NCBI GenBank assembly: GCA_031254255.1
Contig: JAIRUT010000047.1
Coordinates: 1-8,733 of the forward strand
Direction of reading: 5' to 3'
Source of the DNA: Coriobacteriales bacterium
GTDB lineage: Bacteria > Actinomycetota > Coriobacteriia > Coriobacteriales > UBA8131
Length of the DNA: 8,733 bases
The notes under the pieces are model-generated. The model did not search any database. It was not told where the DNA came from and saw only the letters and a list, made by a program, of their open reading frames with translations. Made by a program: the position numbers and the translations under genes. Of this stretch, positions 1-6,656 are shown piece by piece (position 1 is the first letter of the stretch; the number at the start of each line of letters is the position of its first letter).

Positions 1-2
1 TG

Positions 3-545
3 AAGTTGGCACCAACAAATGAGCTGGATCGGGATGACTTTGTTGCCCGCTTGGGCCCAGATCCCCTTGATCCGGATTTTGATTGGCGGCTGTTGCGCCA
101 ACGCTTGCAGCCAAGGAAAATCTCAGTGAGCAACAAGCGCTCCAAGTCAGAGGCAGATTCAAAGAAAGACAGTCCGACTTCAGGCCGTTCCATCAAGGCA
201 GCTTTGCTGGATCAGGAGACACTGGCCGGTGTGGGAAACATCTACGCTGATGAAAGCCTTTTCATGGCTTGTATCAACCCACGTCGATCCGCCAGCTCAT
301 TGACGGTTCCAGAGCTCAAGCGTCTGACTGAGGCCTTACGTGAGCGTTTGACATGCTCAATCAACGACGGTGGCTCGACGGCCCGCAATTACGTGGATGC
401 TCTTGGCCTCCGGGGGGAGTTTCTGGATCTACATGCCCAAGTCTATGGAAGATCTGGCCAAGCCTGCCTGAAATGTGGGTCAAAACTGGAGAAGACCCGT
501 GTAGCCGGCCGGGGAACAGTATTTTGCCCAAAGTGCCAGAAGTAG
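3..545 (+). CDS. mutM: Formamidopyrimidine-DNA glycosylase (Fpg/MutM), C-terminal part
   Basis: Base-excision repair enzyme that removes oxidised purines such as 8-oxoguanine and cleaves the abasic site. The gene is cut by the window start, so the N-terminal catalytic proline domain is missing and no start codon should be assigned; the frame is open from base 3. Seen: an H2TH-type region (LGPDPLDPDF, then IKAALLDQETLAGVGNIYADESLF with the GNIYA-E DNA-binding signature), then GGSTARNYVD. It ends in a four-cysteine zinc finger (CLKCG ... RGTVFCPKCQ), whose Arg before GTVFC corresponds to the DNA-contacting arginine of the zinc-finger hairpin. It ends with TAG right after the finger, as in the family. 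Odd: between LQPRK and SIKAALLDQ there is an extra stretch of about 20 residues rich in Lys, Ser and Asp (bases about 118-190) that is absent from the usual Fpg linker. The family call is secure. Confidence 0.95.
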   Translation, partial: KLAPTNELDRDDFVARLGPDPLDPDFDWRLLRQRLQPRKISVSNKRSKSEADSKKDSPTSGRSIKAALLDQETLAGVGNIYADESLFMACINPRRSASSLTVPELKRLTEALRERLTCSINDGGSTARNYVDALGLRGEFLDLHAQVYGRSGQACLKCGSKLEKTRVAGRGTVFCPKCQK

Positions 546-659
546 CTCTAAAGGTTGGCATTCAAGGGGTGTTTGGGAGTGTGTGAGTGCTGGTAATATA
601 TGGGTGCTGATGGTTCTTGGGGAAGCCTGCTGAAGGCACCGCCGAGCGACTCAATACAC

Positions 660-1508
660 TCAACGGCCAAACAAGGCAAGGATTTTGTCCCAAACCTGTG
701 ACACGTAGAACTGGACGTCAATGCCGTCCAGAGTCATGGTGTGAAAGACAGTCAGGAAGAATGCCAATACCATGACAATGGCTAGAAAGATGATCAGGTA
801 TACTGTCAGCCTGACAGGATTTAGCCAGCGTCGTTTGCCGACATTCGTGTCTGGATCTGCTGTCAATGTAGCATACTCATGTACAATACGAACCTTCCCA
901 GATGATGTCTGGATGACATCCGCGTCGTGCTTGCCTTCTGAGACCTGCGGGGTCTTTTTCGCAGATACAGACAGGAGGTTTACCTGCCCCACTAATTCCT
1001 CAATCCGGTGATCCCTTTCGGCGACATCAAGCACGGCTGAGACATATGAACCCTGCAAGTCCAGATACTCTTGGAATGTAGATTCCAGCTTAATTTCGCT
1101 GCTTTGCAGTAGTTCCTGCATACCGGCAATGTCAGACAGCGCTTCCTCATCAACGATATCCTTCTGGGCTAACTTGCGACTCAGCTCGGCAACCTTCTCC
1201 TTTTGGGCGAAAGTTTCCCTGCGGGATTCAGATAGCTGCTTGCTCAGACTTTGGATCTGTGATTCATATTCACTCTTGATACTTTCAGGCAAAGGCAGAG
1301 CTTCTTCAGTTTTTCCCAGGAGTTCCTGCAGGTATTCAATGGCCGTCTCCTCATTGTCAGCAACTGCTATTTCGTTTCCGGGCTTGACTTTGGCCTCTTC
1401 AGGAAATATCAGTATTTCGCCAGCAATATAGGGAGACGGTGCCTCAGCTTCTTTGGCGCTTATCTCATAAGCCTGATAGCCAGCTGGGGTGTTTTTCAGG
1501 AGTCGCAC
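660..1508 (-). CDS. Coiled-coil protein with C-terminal membrane anchor, function unknown
   Basis: 282 residues, family not recognised. The start is GTG at 1508, preceded by GGAG eight bases upstream; an in-frame TAA lies further upstream and no ATG intervenes, so this start is well supported. Residues 1-60 form a small domain with the look of a beta-rich fold (GYQAYEIS, YIAGEILIFPEEAKV). Residues about 65-185 are strongly charged and helical with heptad-like Leu spacing, so probably a coiled coil. About 190-232 is a polar linker. One hydrophobic segment lies at about 234-258, followed by 24 residues ending in LALFGR. There is no N-terminal signal peptide, so the coiled coil is probably cytoplasmic and tethered to the membrane. 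It converges on mutM from the opposite strand with a 114-base gap and has no operon partner in the window. A role in envelope or cell organisation would be a guess. Confidence 0.8.
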   Translation of the reverse strand: MRLLKNTPAGYQAYEISAKEAEAPSPYIAGEILIFPEEAKVKPGNEIAVADNEETAIEYLQELLGKTEEALPLPESIKSEYESQIQSLSKQLSESRRETFAQKEKVAELSRKLAQKDIVDEEALSDIAGMQELLQSSEIKLESTFQEYLDLQGSYVSAVLDVAERDHRIEELVGQVNLLSVSAKKTPQVSEGKHDADVIQTSSGKVRIVHEYATLTADPDTNVGKRRWLNPVRLTVYLIIFLAIVMVLAFFLTVFHTMTLDGIDVQFYVSQVWDKILALFGR

Positions 1509-1600
1509 AGTCAGTTCTCCGAAATCATCACGACATTCTTGAATTGGTTTTTAAGAGGAATTGAATGGTTCATAAAATTCATCTTTCTGGATCTTGATAT

Positions 1601-1634
1601 TTGATGTTCGCTCATCGTCATTATATGTTACAAT
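1601..1634 (+). promoter_or_regulatory. Possible divergent promoter region (tRNA-Ala / coiled-coil gene)
   Basis: On the + strand TTGATG (1601-1606), a 17-base spacer and TATGTT (1624-1629) resemble a sigma-70 promoter; TACAAT follows at 1629-1634. This is about 80 bases before the tRNA start, so a leader would be processed off. On the opposite strand TATAAT reads at 1625-1620 and could serve the coiled-coil gene, but its -35 is poor. The match is by eye only. Confidence 0.3.
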
Positions 1635-1711
1635 CTCCAATCGCCGCTTGCTTCACTTAAGGATTTCACGATGCATTCGCACATTCCTTCAGAAGCAAAA
1701 AGGCAAAACGT

Positions 1712-1787
1712 GGGGCCTTAGCTCAGCTGGGAGAGCGCTTGGCTGGCAGCCAAGAGGTCAGGGGTTCGATCCCCCTAGGCTCCACCA
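1712..1787 (+). tRNA. tRNA-Ala, anticodon GGC
   Basis: A complete cloverleaf can be drawn. The 7-bp acceptor stem is 1712-1718 with 1777-1783, including one G-U. The D stem is GCTC 1721-1724 with GAGC 1733-1736. The anticodon stem is CTTGG 1738-1742 with CCAAG 1750-1754 around loop CTGGCAG, giving anticodon GGC at 1745-1747. The variable loop is AGGTC, and the T stem AGGGG 1760-1764 pairs with CCCCT 1772-1776 around TTCGATC. The discriminator A (1784) and CCA (1785-1787) are encoded. It decodes GCC and GCU alanine codons. It stands alone, with a terminator immediately after it. Its 3' part, from 1767, is duplicated downstream at 1965. Confidence 0.97.
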
Positions 1788-1859
1788 ACAGAATCCAAGT
1801 GGGTACCAACAAGGTGCCCATTTTCTTTTAGTGGCACCCCCAGGGGATTGAACCCCTGA
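1767..1859 (+). repeat. Direct repeat copy 1: tRNA-Ala 3' end, terminator and trailer
   Basis: 93 bases identical to 1965-2057 except for one change (C at 1795, T at 1993). It starts inside the T loop of the tRNA (CGATCC) and covers the T-stem 3' strand, the acceptor 3' strand, CCA, the terminator and a T-arm-like inverted sequence ending in CCCCTGA. Period 198 bases. A repeat beginning inside a tRNA T-arm is what integrase-mediated insertion at a tRNA 3' end leaves, but a simple segmental duplication is equally possible. Confidence 0.95.
1799..1829 (+). terminator. Rho-independent terminator of tRNA-Ala
   Basis: A 9-bp stem (GTGGGTACC 1799-1807 with GGTGCCCAT 1813-1821, two G-U pairs), a 5-base loop AACAA, then TTTCTTTT. 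It starts 11 bases after the encoded CCA, where a tRNA terminator is expected. An exact copy exists at 1997-2027. Confidence 0.75.
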
Positions 1860-1964
1860 GGGATTTTCGCTTTAAGAAACGTGCCTGTGGCACGTTTCAG
1901 CGAAAATGGCCGAGCGCTTGCGCGAGGTCTATAGAGCGTGTGCCCCGCAGGGGTGCACGATCGG
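1860..1964. other. 105-bp hairpin-rich segment between the tRNA-Ala 3'-end repeats
   Basis: Unique sequence between the two direct repeats, with no open reading frame worth naming. It contains a 19-bp stem (1863-1907), GCGC-TT-GCGC at 1914-1923, and a 9-bp stem at 1938-1958 (GTGTGCCCC with GGGGTGCAC, loop GCA). The last has two G-U pairs, a pattern more natural for an RNA fold than for a DNA palindrome. GCCGA at 1909-1913 and TCGGC at 1961-1965 bound the right half. It may be the remnant of a deleted insertion, a MITE-like palindromic element or a structured RNA; none can be recognised by name. Confidence 0.55.
1863..1907. repeat. Long inverted repeat (19-bp stem, TTAA bulge)
   Basis: The left arm is ATTTTCGCT (1863-1871) then GAAACGTGCC (1876-1885), interrupted by TTAA (1872-1875). 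The right arm is GGCACGTTTC (1889-1898) then AGCGAAAAT (1899-1907). The loop is TGT. Apart from the four-base bulge the pairing is perfect. No T-run follows on the + strand, so it is not a typical terminator in that direction. Confidence 0.9.
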
Positions 1965-2057
1965 CGATCCCCCTAGGCTCCACCAACAGAATTCAAGTGG
2001 GTACCAACAAGGTGCCCATTTTCTTTTAGTGGCACCCCCAGGGGATTGAACCCCTGA
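1965..2057 (+). repeat. Direct repeat copy 2: truncated tRNA-Ala 3' end with terminator
   Basis: Second copy of the 93-base repeat, 92/93 identical to copy 1. It has only the last part of the tRNA (from the T loop); the D arm, anticodon arm and 5' acceptor strand are absent, so it cannot make a tRNA. The flank after it (CCTTCACCAACAGGG) differs from that after copy 1, which marks the right edge of the duplicated unit. Confidence 0.95.
1997..2027 (+). terminator. Second copy of the tRNA-Ala terminator
   Basis: Identical stem, AACAA loop and TTTCTTTT tail to 1799-1829, carried in repeat copy 2. No intact gene lies directly upstream of it. It may now simply back up the first terminator. Confidence 0.6.
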
Positions 2058-2060
2058 CCT
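2041..2060 (-). pseudogene. tRNA T-arm-like fragment, minus strand
   Basis: Read on the minus strand, these 20 bases match the variable loop and T arm of the tRNA-Ala at 1755-1774 in 19 of 20 positions, so the region holds an inverted copy of the T arm. Continuing on the minus strand gives GGGGGTGCCAC, suggestive of an acceptor end with CCA. The spacing does not fit a functional acceptor stem, and no 5' half of a tRNA is found at 2061-2110. A shorter form (1843-1859) sits in repeat copy 1. It could be the relic of a convergent tRNA gene. Confidence 0.45.
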
Positions 2061-2077
2061 TCACCAACAGGGCAGAG

Positions 2078-2109
2078 AAGATGGGTGCCTCGCGCGACAC
2101 CCATCTTTT
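2078..2109. terminator. Hairpin terminator between tRNA trailer and surface operon
   Basis: A perfect 10-bp stem AAGATGGGTG (2078-2087) with CACCCATCTT (2098-2107), a 10-base loop, and a TTTT run in the + direction; in the minus direction the tail is TCTTCTCT. It lies about 50 bases after the stop of the surface-protein gene, so it probably ends that operon and may work in both directions. Confidence 0.65.
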
Positions 2110-2161
2110 CCGCATTCCATTCAATATTGGATTGAACAGCCATGCGCTCCCGTGTGCTCAA

Positions 2162-5100
2162 TCAGTGTTTCCTTCGCTTTGCAGCTTGGCGCTTGGAGCG
2201 CCTGTAAGCCAAGATCAACAACGTGGCCCCTATCACCAAACTGGCTGCTATCGTGGCATACAGTATGATCTGCTCACCTGTCCTCGGCGTTGTCTGGCCA
2301 GAGTCAACACCCGATGGGGTTTCGCTCGACGAATCGCCACCGAAGGAAACAATGGTGTTCGCTCTGGTTGCAAAGGTGAATGGTTCAATCACCCTGGTCC
2401 TGACCTCGTCTTGATCATCGCTCCTCAAGACACCATCATTGCGGACACCAACAGCGGCGATGCTGTTTGTGATAACCGTCTCAGCTCCATCAGCAGCCAA
2501 TGGTCGCAGGCCCTGGGTCGCCACCACTGAATACATCCAATCAAGCACTGCGCCGTCGCCAGGCAAAGGTCTTTGGTCGCCACTGCGCACTGAGTTCGGC
2601 TCAAAACTTTGATCAAGGCCTGCATCCAGCGTATTCATGTAACCGACTCCAGTAAAGAAGTCCGCCTTGACACCACCATAGACCACTTTGATGCCGGTGA
2701 TGTACTCATCCTCATCGAGCTCCAGAGTCGAAATATCGAGGAACTCAGACTCTGTGGTCGAGATCCCTTCTTTCCAAACACTCCATCCAGAAGTGTTGGA
2801 GAGATACATCCTTCGATCCGGATTATTCGGGTTTTCCGGATTGGCGTTTAAGGGGTTGGTTTGGAAGTCTGGGACATCTTGTCCCGTGCTCTTATTGGTG
2901 CGATAGAGCAGCGTCAGAGAGTTGTCGAAATCAAGATCCAATGGGCTGGTTCCCGTCCAGAGCGAGACTATCCGGTAACCCAGATCTGCCAAGGGTTCAA
3001 GGTCGTCTTCGACGCAGAACTCGTCGAGATAGACATTGGAGCAGTTCCGCGCACCAAAGGTGTACTGATACTCCTCCACGCCGACATTGTTGGCCGCATC
3101 CTCCACTGTCCCATCAAGGGCGCTGGAGGTGAGCGCAATCGTCTTTTTGTAGATGGCCACCTTGATGTCGATCTTCTCGTTCTCAAATACCTGCACCTCG
3201 CCAGTGCAATTCTTGTCCAAGGCCACGAGGTGTGGCTGTCCGCCGAACTCCTTCGAGGAGGCGTACTCTATATTGGGCCTGGTCTCACATATCTTGTAGT
3301 ACCCGAAAACCAGATCGGGAAAGACCAGTTTGCCATCATCGTCGGTCGTCAGCTTCCCGACTTCTTTCCAAGCCGGGTCGTCTTCTGGGATCGAAGCCAG
3401 ATTCGTGACAATCTTGCCATCAGTCAAAGCGACAGGAAACGAGTAGACAGTGAACTCGGTGTCCGCCAGTGGCTTTGCCTCCATGTCTGTCTTCAGGACT
3501 TCAATATTGGGTTTCTTGTAGTCAGAAAACGAGACAAAACTGATCGGCTCAGTTCCTGTTTGGGTCACTTCAAAGAACTGTTCGTCGCTCAGGCCAGATT
3601 CACTGGGCAGCATGTAGTGTTCCGGTGGCCGCACTTCCACCACTTTATAGCTTCCAGGCTCGATTGGCGACCATTCAACTGTGCCGGACTGATTGGCGGT
3701 TTTGCTCTGGTAGACCTGTTTCCAGTCACCTGCACCCTTCTTGGATTCCCTGTAGAGCGTGAATTTGGCTCCTGCCAGAGCCTCACCGGTCTGGGCATCG
3801 ACCTTTTTGACCGTCAGGCCGCGTGGAACCTCTGGGATACTGATCTCATTAGGCACCGTGACTCCAGTCAGGTTCGCATTCAGTTTGACCTGTTGCAGGT
3901 AGGCGGTGTTCGGCGAGGGCAAAAGGTAGCCGGCCGGAGCCTTCGTCTCCTGAATCACGATGGTTCCAAGAGGGATGCTCGGCTTGCCATTATTCAAGTA
4001 GAAGGAATTGCCAGACACTTTGTGTTCATTGTCCAGATTGGTTTTGCCGTTGCTATCAGTCTTCAACACCCAAGTGCGCGTTGGAGCGCCGGCTGCCAGA
4101 GCAGCATCCACCGTGTTGTAATACCCTTTCCAATAACGAACGGTGAACTCCGCGCCAGCTACTGACCCTCCATCTGCTCCGACCGCCTGTCCGGTCTGGG
4201 CATCGGTCTTTTTGATCAGGGCACCAACTTGAGCAGCCAAAAGGTCATCCTGTGTGTTCAGGTATGCAACCTGATTTCCAAGGAAGTTCACAGAGGTTGC
4301 AGAGTCGATGGTGACTGCCATCTTCTCCGTACTTCTCAGATAGCCGCTACTTCTGGCCGGCTCATCCCAGCTGGTCTTCGGTGCCTCCTGCACCCAGTAG
4401 GTACCATAAGGCAATGGGCCACACTGTCCAGATCCGCCTGAATTAATAGCAATGCTCGATACTTTGTTACTCAGATTTGCAGAATTGTAGACATCGTATT
4501 TGATGCCAGCCATAGAGTAGTTGGCATTGCCGTTGCTGACATCCGGATTGTTGCTGGATTTGGTGACAATAATGTAACCTTCTTGGAGAATCGGGATGCG
4601 CAGAAAGACTCCCATTCTCTGCGTCGAGTAGTCGCCATAATAGTTTTGATAGGGCGGCATCAGGCCGGCTCCGTAGTATTCAGCCCAGATTTGCCCGTTC
4701 CAAGTAACATTTCTCTTTAAATTCAAGGTGAGGATTCCAGCTCCACCGGCGGCTGGGGCATTCATCCCCGGATCAATGCAGTGGATGGCGGAATTGTTGG
4801 CAAAGGCTGCATTATTGGGATCGTAGCCGTAAACATAGTCGTTTCCAGAATATCCTGACCTGATGGTCAGGCGGGCGTTCGGATAGCATCCGTCGGTTTC
4901 CGTCGCATAGTCCCAATCTGGATTTGCCGGCATCTGGACAGATACTTCAATAGAGCTCGGGAGCTGTCCGATGGGCATCGCCAGGGGAGTGATGCCCATC
5001 CCAGGAAACGGCTGCGCTCCAATGCCTGGCAGCGGCCCAGCCTCATCACCTGGTCCAGTTCCAGAATCTGGTGGCAGCTCTCCGGATTCCGCATCAGATA

Positions 5101-5374
5101 CATCAGGGATGTCAAAGATCTCAATTCGTGGATCTCCCAGCTCCCAACCCTTTTCAAAGGGAGATGAGCTTTCAGTTTCTGCCCTCAGGGGAGTTGCTAG
5201 CAACATGCTGGCCAGCATTATCGTGGTAACCGAGAGCAAAAATTTAAGTGTCCGACTTTTCGATCTTCCTCTTCGAAGCATTCTCGTGGTGGATTTTATT
5301 ACGCTGGATTTACCTTCCTGGTTTCTCCTGTCAGGGTGAAACGTTTTTGTGGGAAAACTTGAGTGATCCGACAT
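2162..5374 (-). CDS. SpaA/Cna-B-type multidomain cell-wall-anchored surface protein
   Basis: 1070-residue exported protein, probably an adhesin or pilin-like stalk. The start chosen is ATG at 5374: it overlaps the upstream stop (TGATG) and has AGGGG just before it, so translation is coupled. A longer upstream frame exists but would lie inside the neighbouring gene. Signal peptide with a long basic n-region (core about 44-62, cleavage near PLRA 65). Pro/Gly-rich linker about 95-140. N-terminal domain about 141-260 with C163 and C199 (HCIDPG). Four prealbumin-like SpaA/Cna-B repeats follow at about 265-365, 384-510, 517-618 and 622-735. Each starts with a Lys-containing strand (VTK, IKKTDAQTG, VKKVDAQTG, VLKTD) and ends with a Glu strand (WVQE, VIQE, KVVE, KICE), candidate isopeptide partners. 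A DUF11-like stalk domain spans about 736-1005 (YTFGARN-SN). The tail is a TPRTGE sorting-like motif (1029-1034), a hydrophobic segment (about 1036-1057) and a Lys/Arg-rich end. No sortase is in the window. Confidence 0.9.
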   Translation of the reverse strand: MSDHSSFPTKTFHPDRRNQEGKSSVIKSTTRMLRRGRSKSRTLKFLLSVTTIMLASMLLATPLRAETESSSPFEKGWELGDPRIEIFDIPDVSDAESGELPPDSGTGPGDEAGPLPGIGAQPFPGMGITPLAMPIGQLPSSIEVSVQMPANPDWDYATETDGCYPNARLTIRSGYSGNDYVYGYDPNNAAFANNSAIHCIDPGMNAPAAGGAGILTLNLKRNVTWNGQIWAEYYGAGLMPPYQNYYGDYSTQRMGVFLRIPILQEGYIIVTKSSNNPDVSNGNANYSMAGIKYDVYNSANLSNKVSSIAINSGGSGQCGPLPYGTYWVQEAPKTSWDEPARSSGYLRSTEKMAVTIDSATSVNFLGNQVAYLNTQDDLLAAQVGALIKKTDAQTGQAVGADGGSVAGAEFTVRYWKGYYNTVDAALAAGAPTRTWVLKTDSNGKTNLDNEHKVSGNSFYLNNGKPSIPLGTIVIQETKAPAGYLLPSPNTAYLQQVKLNANLTGVTVPNEISIPEVPRGLTVKKVDAQTGEALAGAKFTLYRESKKGAGDWKQVYQSKTANQSGTVEWSPIEPGSYKVVEVRPPEHYMLPSESGLSDEQFFEVTQTGTEPISFVSFSDYKKPNIEVLKTDMEAKPLADTEFTVYSFPVALTDGKIVTNLASIPEDDPAWKEVGKLTTDDDGKLVFPDLVFGYYKICETRPNIEYASSKEFGGQPHLVALDKNCTGEVQVFENEKIDIKVAIYKKTIALTSSALDGTVEDAANNVGVEEYQYTFGARNCSNVYLDEFCVEDDLEPLADLGYRIVSLWTGTSPLDLDFDNSLTLLYRTNKSTGQDVPDFQTNPLNANPENPNNPDRRMYLSNTSGWSVWKEGISTTESEFLDISTLELDEDEYITGIKVVYGGVKADFFTGVGYMNTLDAGLDQSFEPNSVRSGDQRPLPGDGAVLDWMYSVVATQGLRPLAADGAETVITNSIAAVGVRNDGVLRSDDQDEVRTRVIEPFTFATRANTIVSFGGDSSSETPSGVDSGQTTPRTGEQIILYATIAASLVIGATLLILAYRRSKRQAAKRRKH

Positions 5375-6561
5375 CAGATCACCCCTTTTCCTGCCAATAT
5401 GGAGGCATACGCCGATACATCGCGGACAACATCGGTTTTTTGATTCAGATCGATCAATCTGGAGAATGCTGTCTCCAAGATGACTCGATCCCTGTAAGAG
5501 ACGGACAGAACCCCATTCTTGTCCACCAAGCTGGGCTTTAGGATCAGGGAGTATTGCTTGGAGTAGATCTGAAGGTCTTCCGGCAAGGCAAAATGGGCCT
5601 TGCCATTGACAACTTGGATTCGCTTGCGACAGATGCATCGCTCCCGGCCACCGATACTTTCCAGCAGTTGGATGTTATGGCGAAATGCGAACAACCAAGC
5701 CAGGACTGCTCCAACCAAGATGACAAAAACGCTGGCTCCCACGGCAATCAGCAGCGGCAGATTGATTCCTTGCACAGCAGCGGGTTCGATTGGCGCTTGC
5801 GGATTGGATGTCAGGGTTTGGGCTGGGCCAGAATCCGTCTCAGGAATTACAGGTGCTGGTGCGACTTCCGAATAGTTTGCTGTAACCCTGAATCTATCTA
5901 CATTAGAATTGATGGAGCCGGAGTAGACGGCAGTTACTTTGTAATGGTGAATATCCAGCCAAGACTCCTCCCCGCGATAGACACATGTCGCATTCCATGT
6001 GGCCGGTCGCTCATTGTCTGACGATCGGTTCGGTACGAATCGAACGTCTAAGAGCTTCAAGGTTTTGGTTTGGGTGGCATTTGGCCCCTGATCTGAGCGA
6101 ACTTCAAATTCCTGAGTCAATGGAATTTGGCTTACATCGTTGGAAGAAAGCCGTTCGACGGTAATAGTCCTGTCCACCTGTCCAGTAAAGGACTGGTAGA
6201 AGGGCTCAATCTGATAGTCTGTTCGGGGGATTTCTCCAATGTATTGCCCGTCCTCGATCGCCTGGCTAGTCGGGAGTTGACTGTCCAGGCTATCCAATTC
6301 CTCCGGATAGATGGCCAATTCATTCCATTTGGTAAAAGTCTTGCTGGTAGGCTGATAGGCCCTATCCAGAATTGGTGCACTGACTTCATCGAGCGCGTAG
6401 GTCCTGCCATCCTCCACAATCTCTGCAGCAAAGGTTGGGCAGGCCGTTCCCTCTAAAAAGCTCATCTCCTTGGTAATGGTCGTCTGTTCAGCAAATATTG
6501 GCGTCGGCATGACAAGCAATACGATGCTTAACAGAGCAACAGACGTGATGTTCCGCCTCAT
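5374..6561 (-). CDS. Secreted single-pass membrane protein upstream of the surface protein, function unknown
   Basis: 395 residues. ATG at 6561 was chosen because AGGAG lies four bases before it and a textbook signal peptide follows at once (MRRNITSVALLSIVLLVMPTPIFAEQ, cleavage near residue 24-25). A GTG at 6600 in the same frame has no ribosome site and would spoil the signal. Residues about 26-265 are extracellular, with two cysteines (C41, C193) that could pair and a Pro/Ala/Thr-rich stalk at about 234-263. One membrane span lies at about 268-293, then about 100 cytoplasmic residues beginning with a basic CICRKR stretch (C309, C311). Its stop overlaps the start of the SpaA-type gene by one base, so the two are made together. 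No enzyme motif is recognised. The topology suits a receptor, anchor or assembly partner for the surface protein; this is inference. Confidence 0.85.
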   Translation of the reverse strand: MRRNITSVALLSIVLLVMPTPIFAEQTTITKEMSFLEGTACPTFAAEIVEDGRTYALDEVSAPILDRAYQPTSKTFTKWNELAIYPEELDSLDSQLPTSQAIEDGQYIGEIPRTDYQIEPFYQSFTGQVDRTITVERLSSNDVSQIPLTQEFEVRSDQGPNATQTKTLKLLDVRFVPNRSSDNERPATWNATCVYRGEESWLDIHHYKVTAVYSGSINSNVDRFRVTANYSEVAPAPVIPETDSGPAQTLTSNPQAPIEPAAVQGINLPLLIAVGASVFVILVGAVLAWLFAFRHNIQLLESIGGRERCICRKRIQVVNGKAHFALPEDLQIYSKQYSLILKPSLVDKNGVLSVSYRDRVILETAFSRLIDLNQKTDVVRDVSAYASILAGKGVI

Positions 6562-6610
6562 GAAACTCCTATTCTTCTGTTTATTTTGTTCGGTTCCCAC
6601 CGTTGAACAA

Positions 6611-6656
6611 TTACTATCTGGACTGTGATATACTTGCTAAACAGCACAGATAGTAA
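6611..6656. promoter_or_regulatory. 46-bp inverted repeat, candidate operator
   Basis: The arms are TTACTATCTGGACTGT (6611-6626) and ACAGCACAGATAGTAA (6641-6656). They are reverse complements at 14 of 16 positions, including an outer perfect 10 bp, around a 14-base spacer. It lies between the divergent surface operon and the small regulator genes. The right arm covers the -35 position expected for the TATAAT at 6670-6675. The spacer holds a TATATC on the minus strand that could be the -10 of the surface operon. Ribbon-helix-helix proteins bind such palindromes, which makes the downstream genes obvious candidates. Confidence 0.7.

Noticed and set aside
1594..1851. 85-residue open frame across the tRNA
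   Set aside because: It reads through the tRNA-Ala and its terminator, so it is a chance frame.
1965..2057. A second tRNA-Ala gene
   Set aside because: Only the sequence from the T loop onward is present; no D arm, anticodon arm or 5' acceptor strand precedes it.
1767..2057. CRISPR-like repeat pair
   Set aside because: There are only two long copies with a single 105-base interval, no short regular repeats and no cas genes.
2861..4165. 434-residue open frame on the + strand
   Set aside because: It is antisense to the SpaA-type gene, whose domains are clear; the translation has no recognisable motif and no ribosome site stands out.
5375..5638. N-terminal extension of the surface-protein frame by 88 residues
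   Set aside because: It lies inside the upstream membrane-protein gene, has no signal peptide at its start, and a coupled ATG with a good ribosome site exists at 5374.
6562..6600. GTG at 6600 as start of the membrane-protein gene
   Set aside because: No ribosome site precedes it and 13 polar residues would sit before the signal peptide; the ATG at 6561 has AGGAG and begins a perfect signal.
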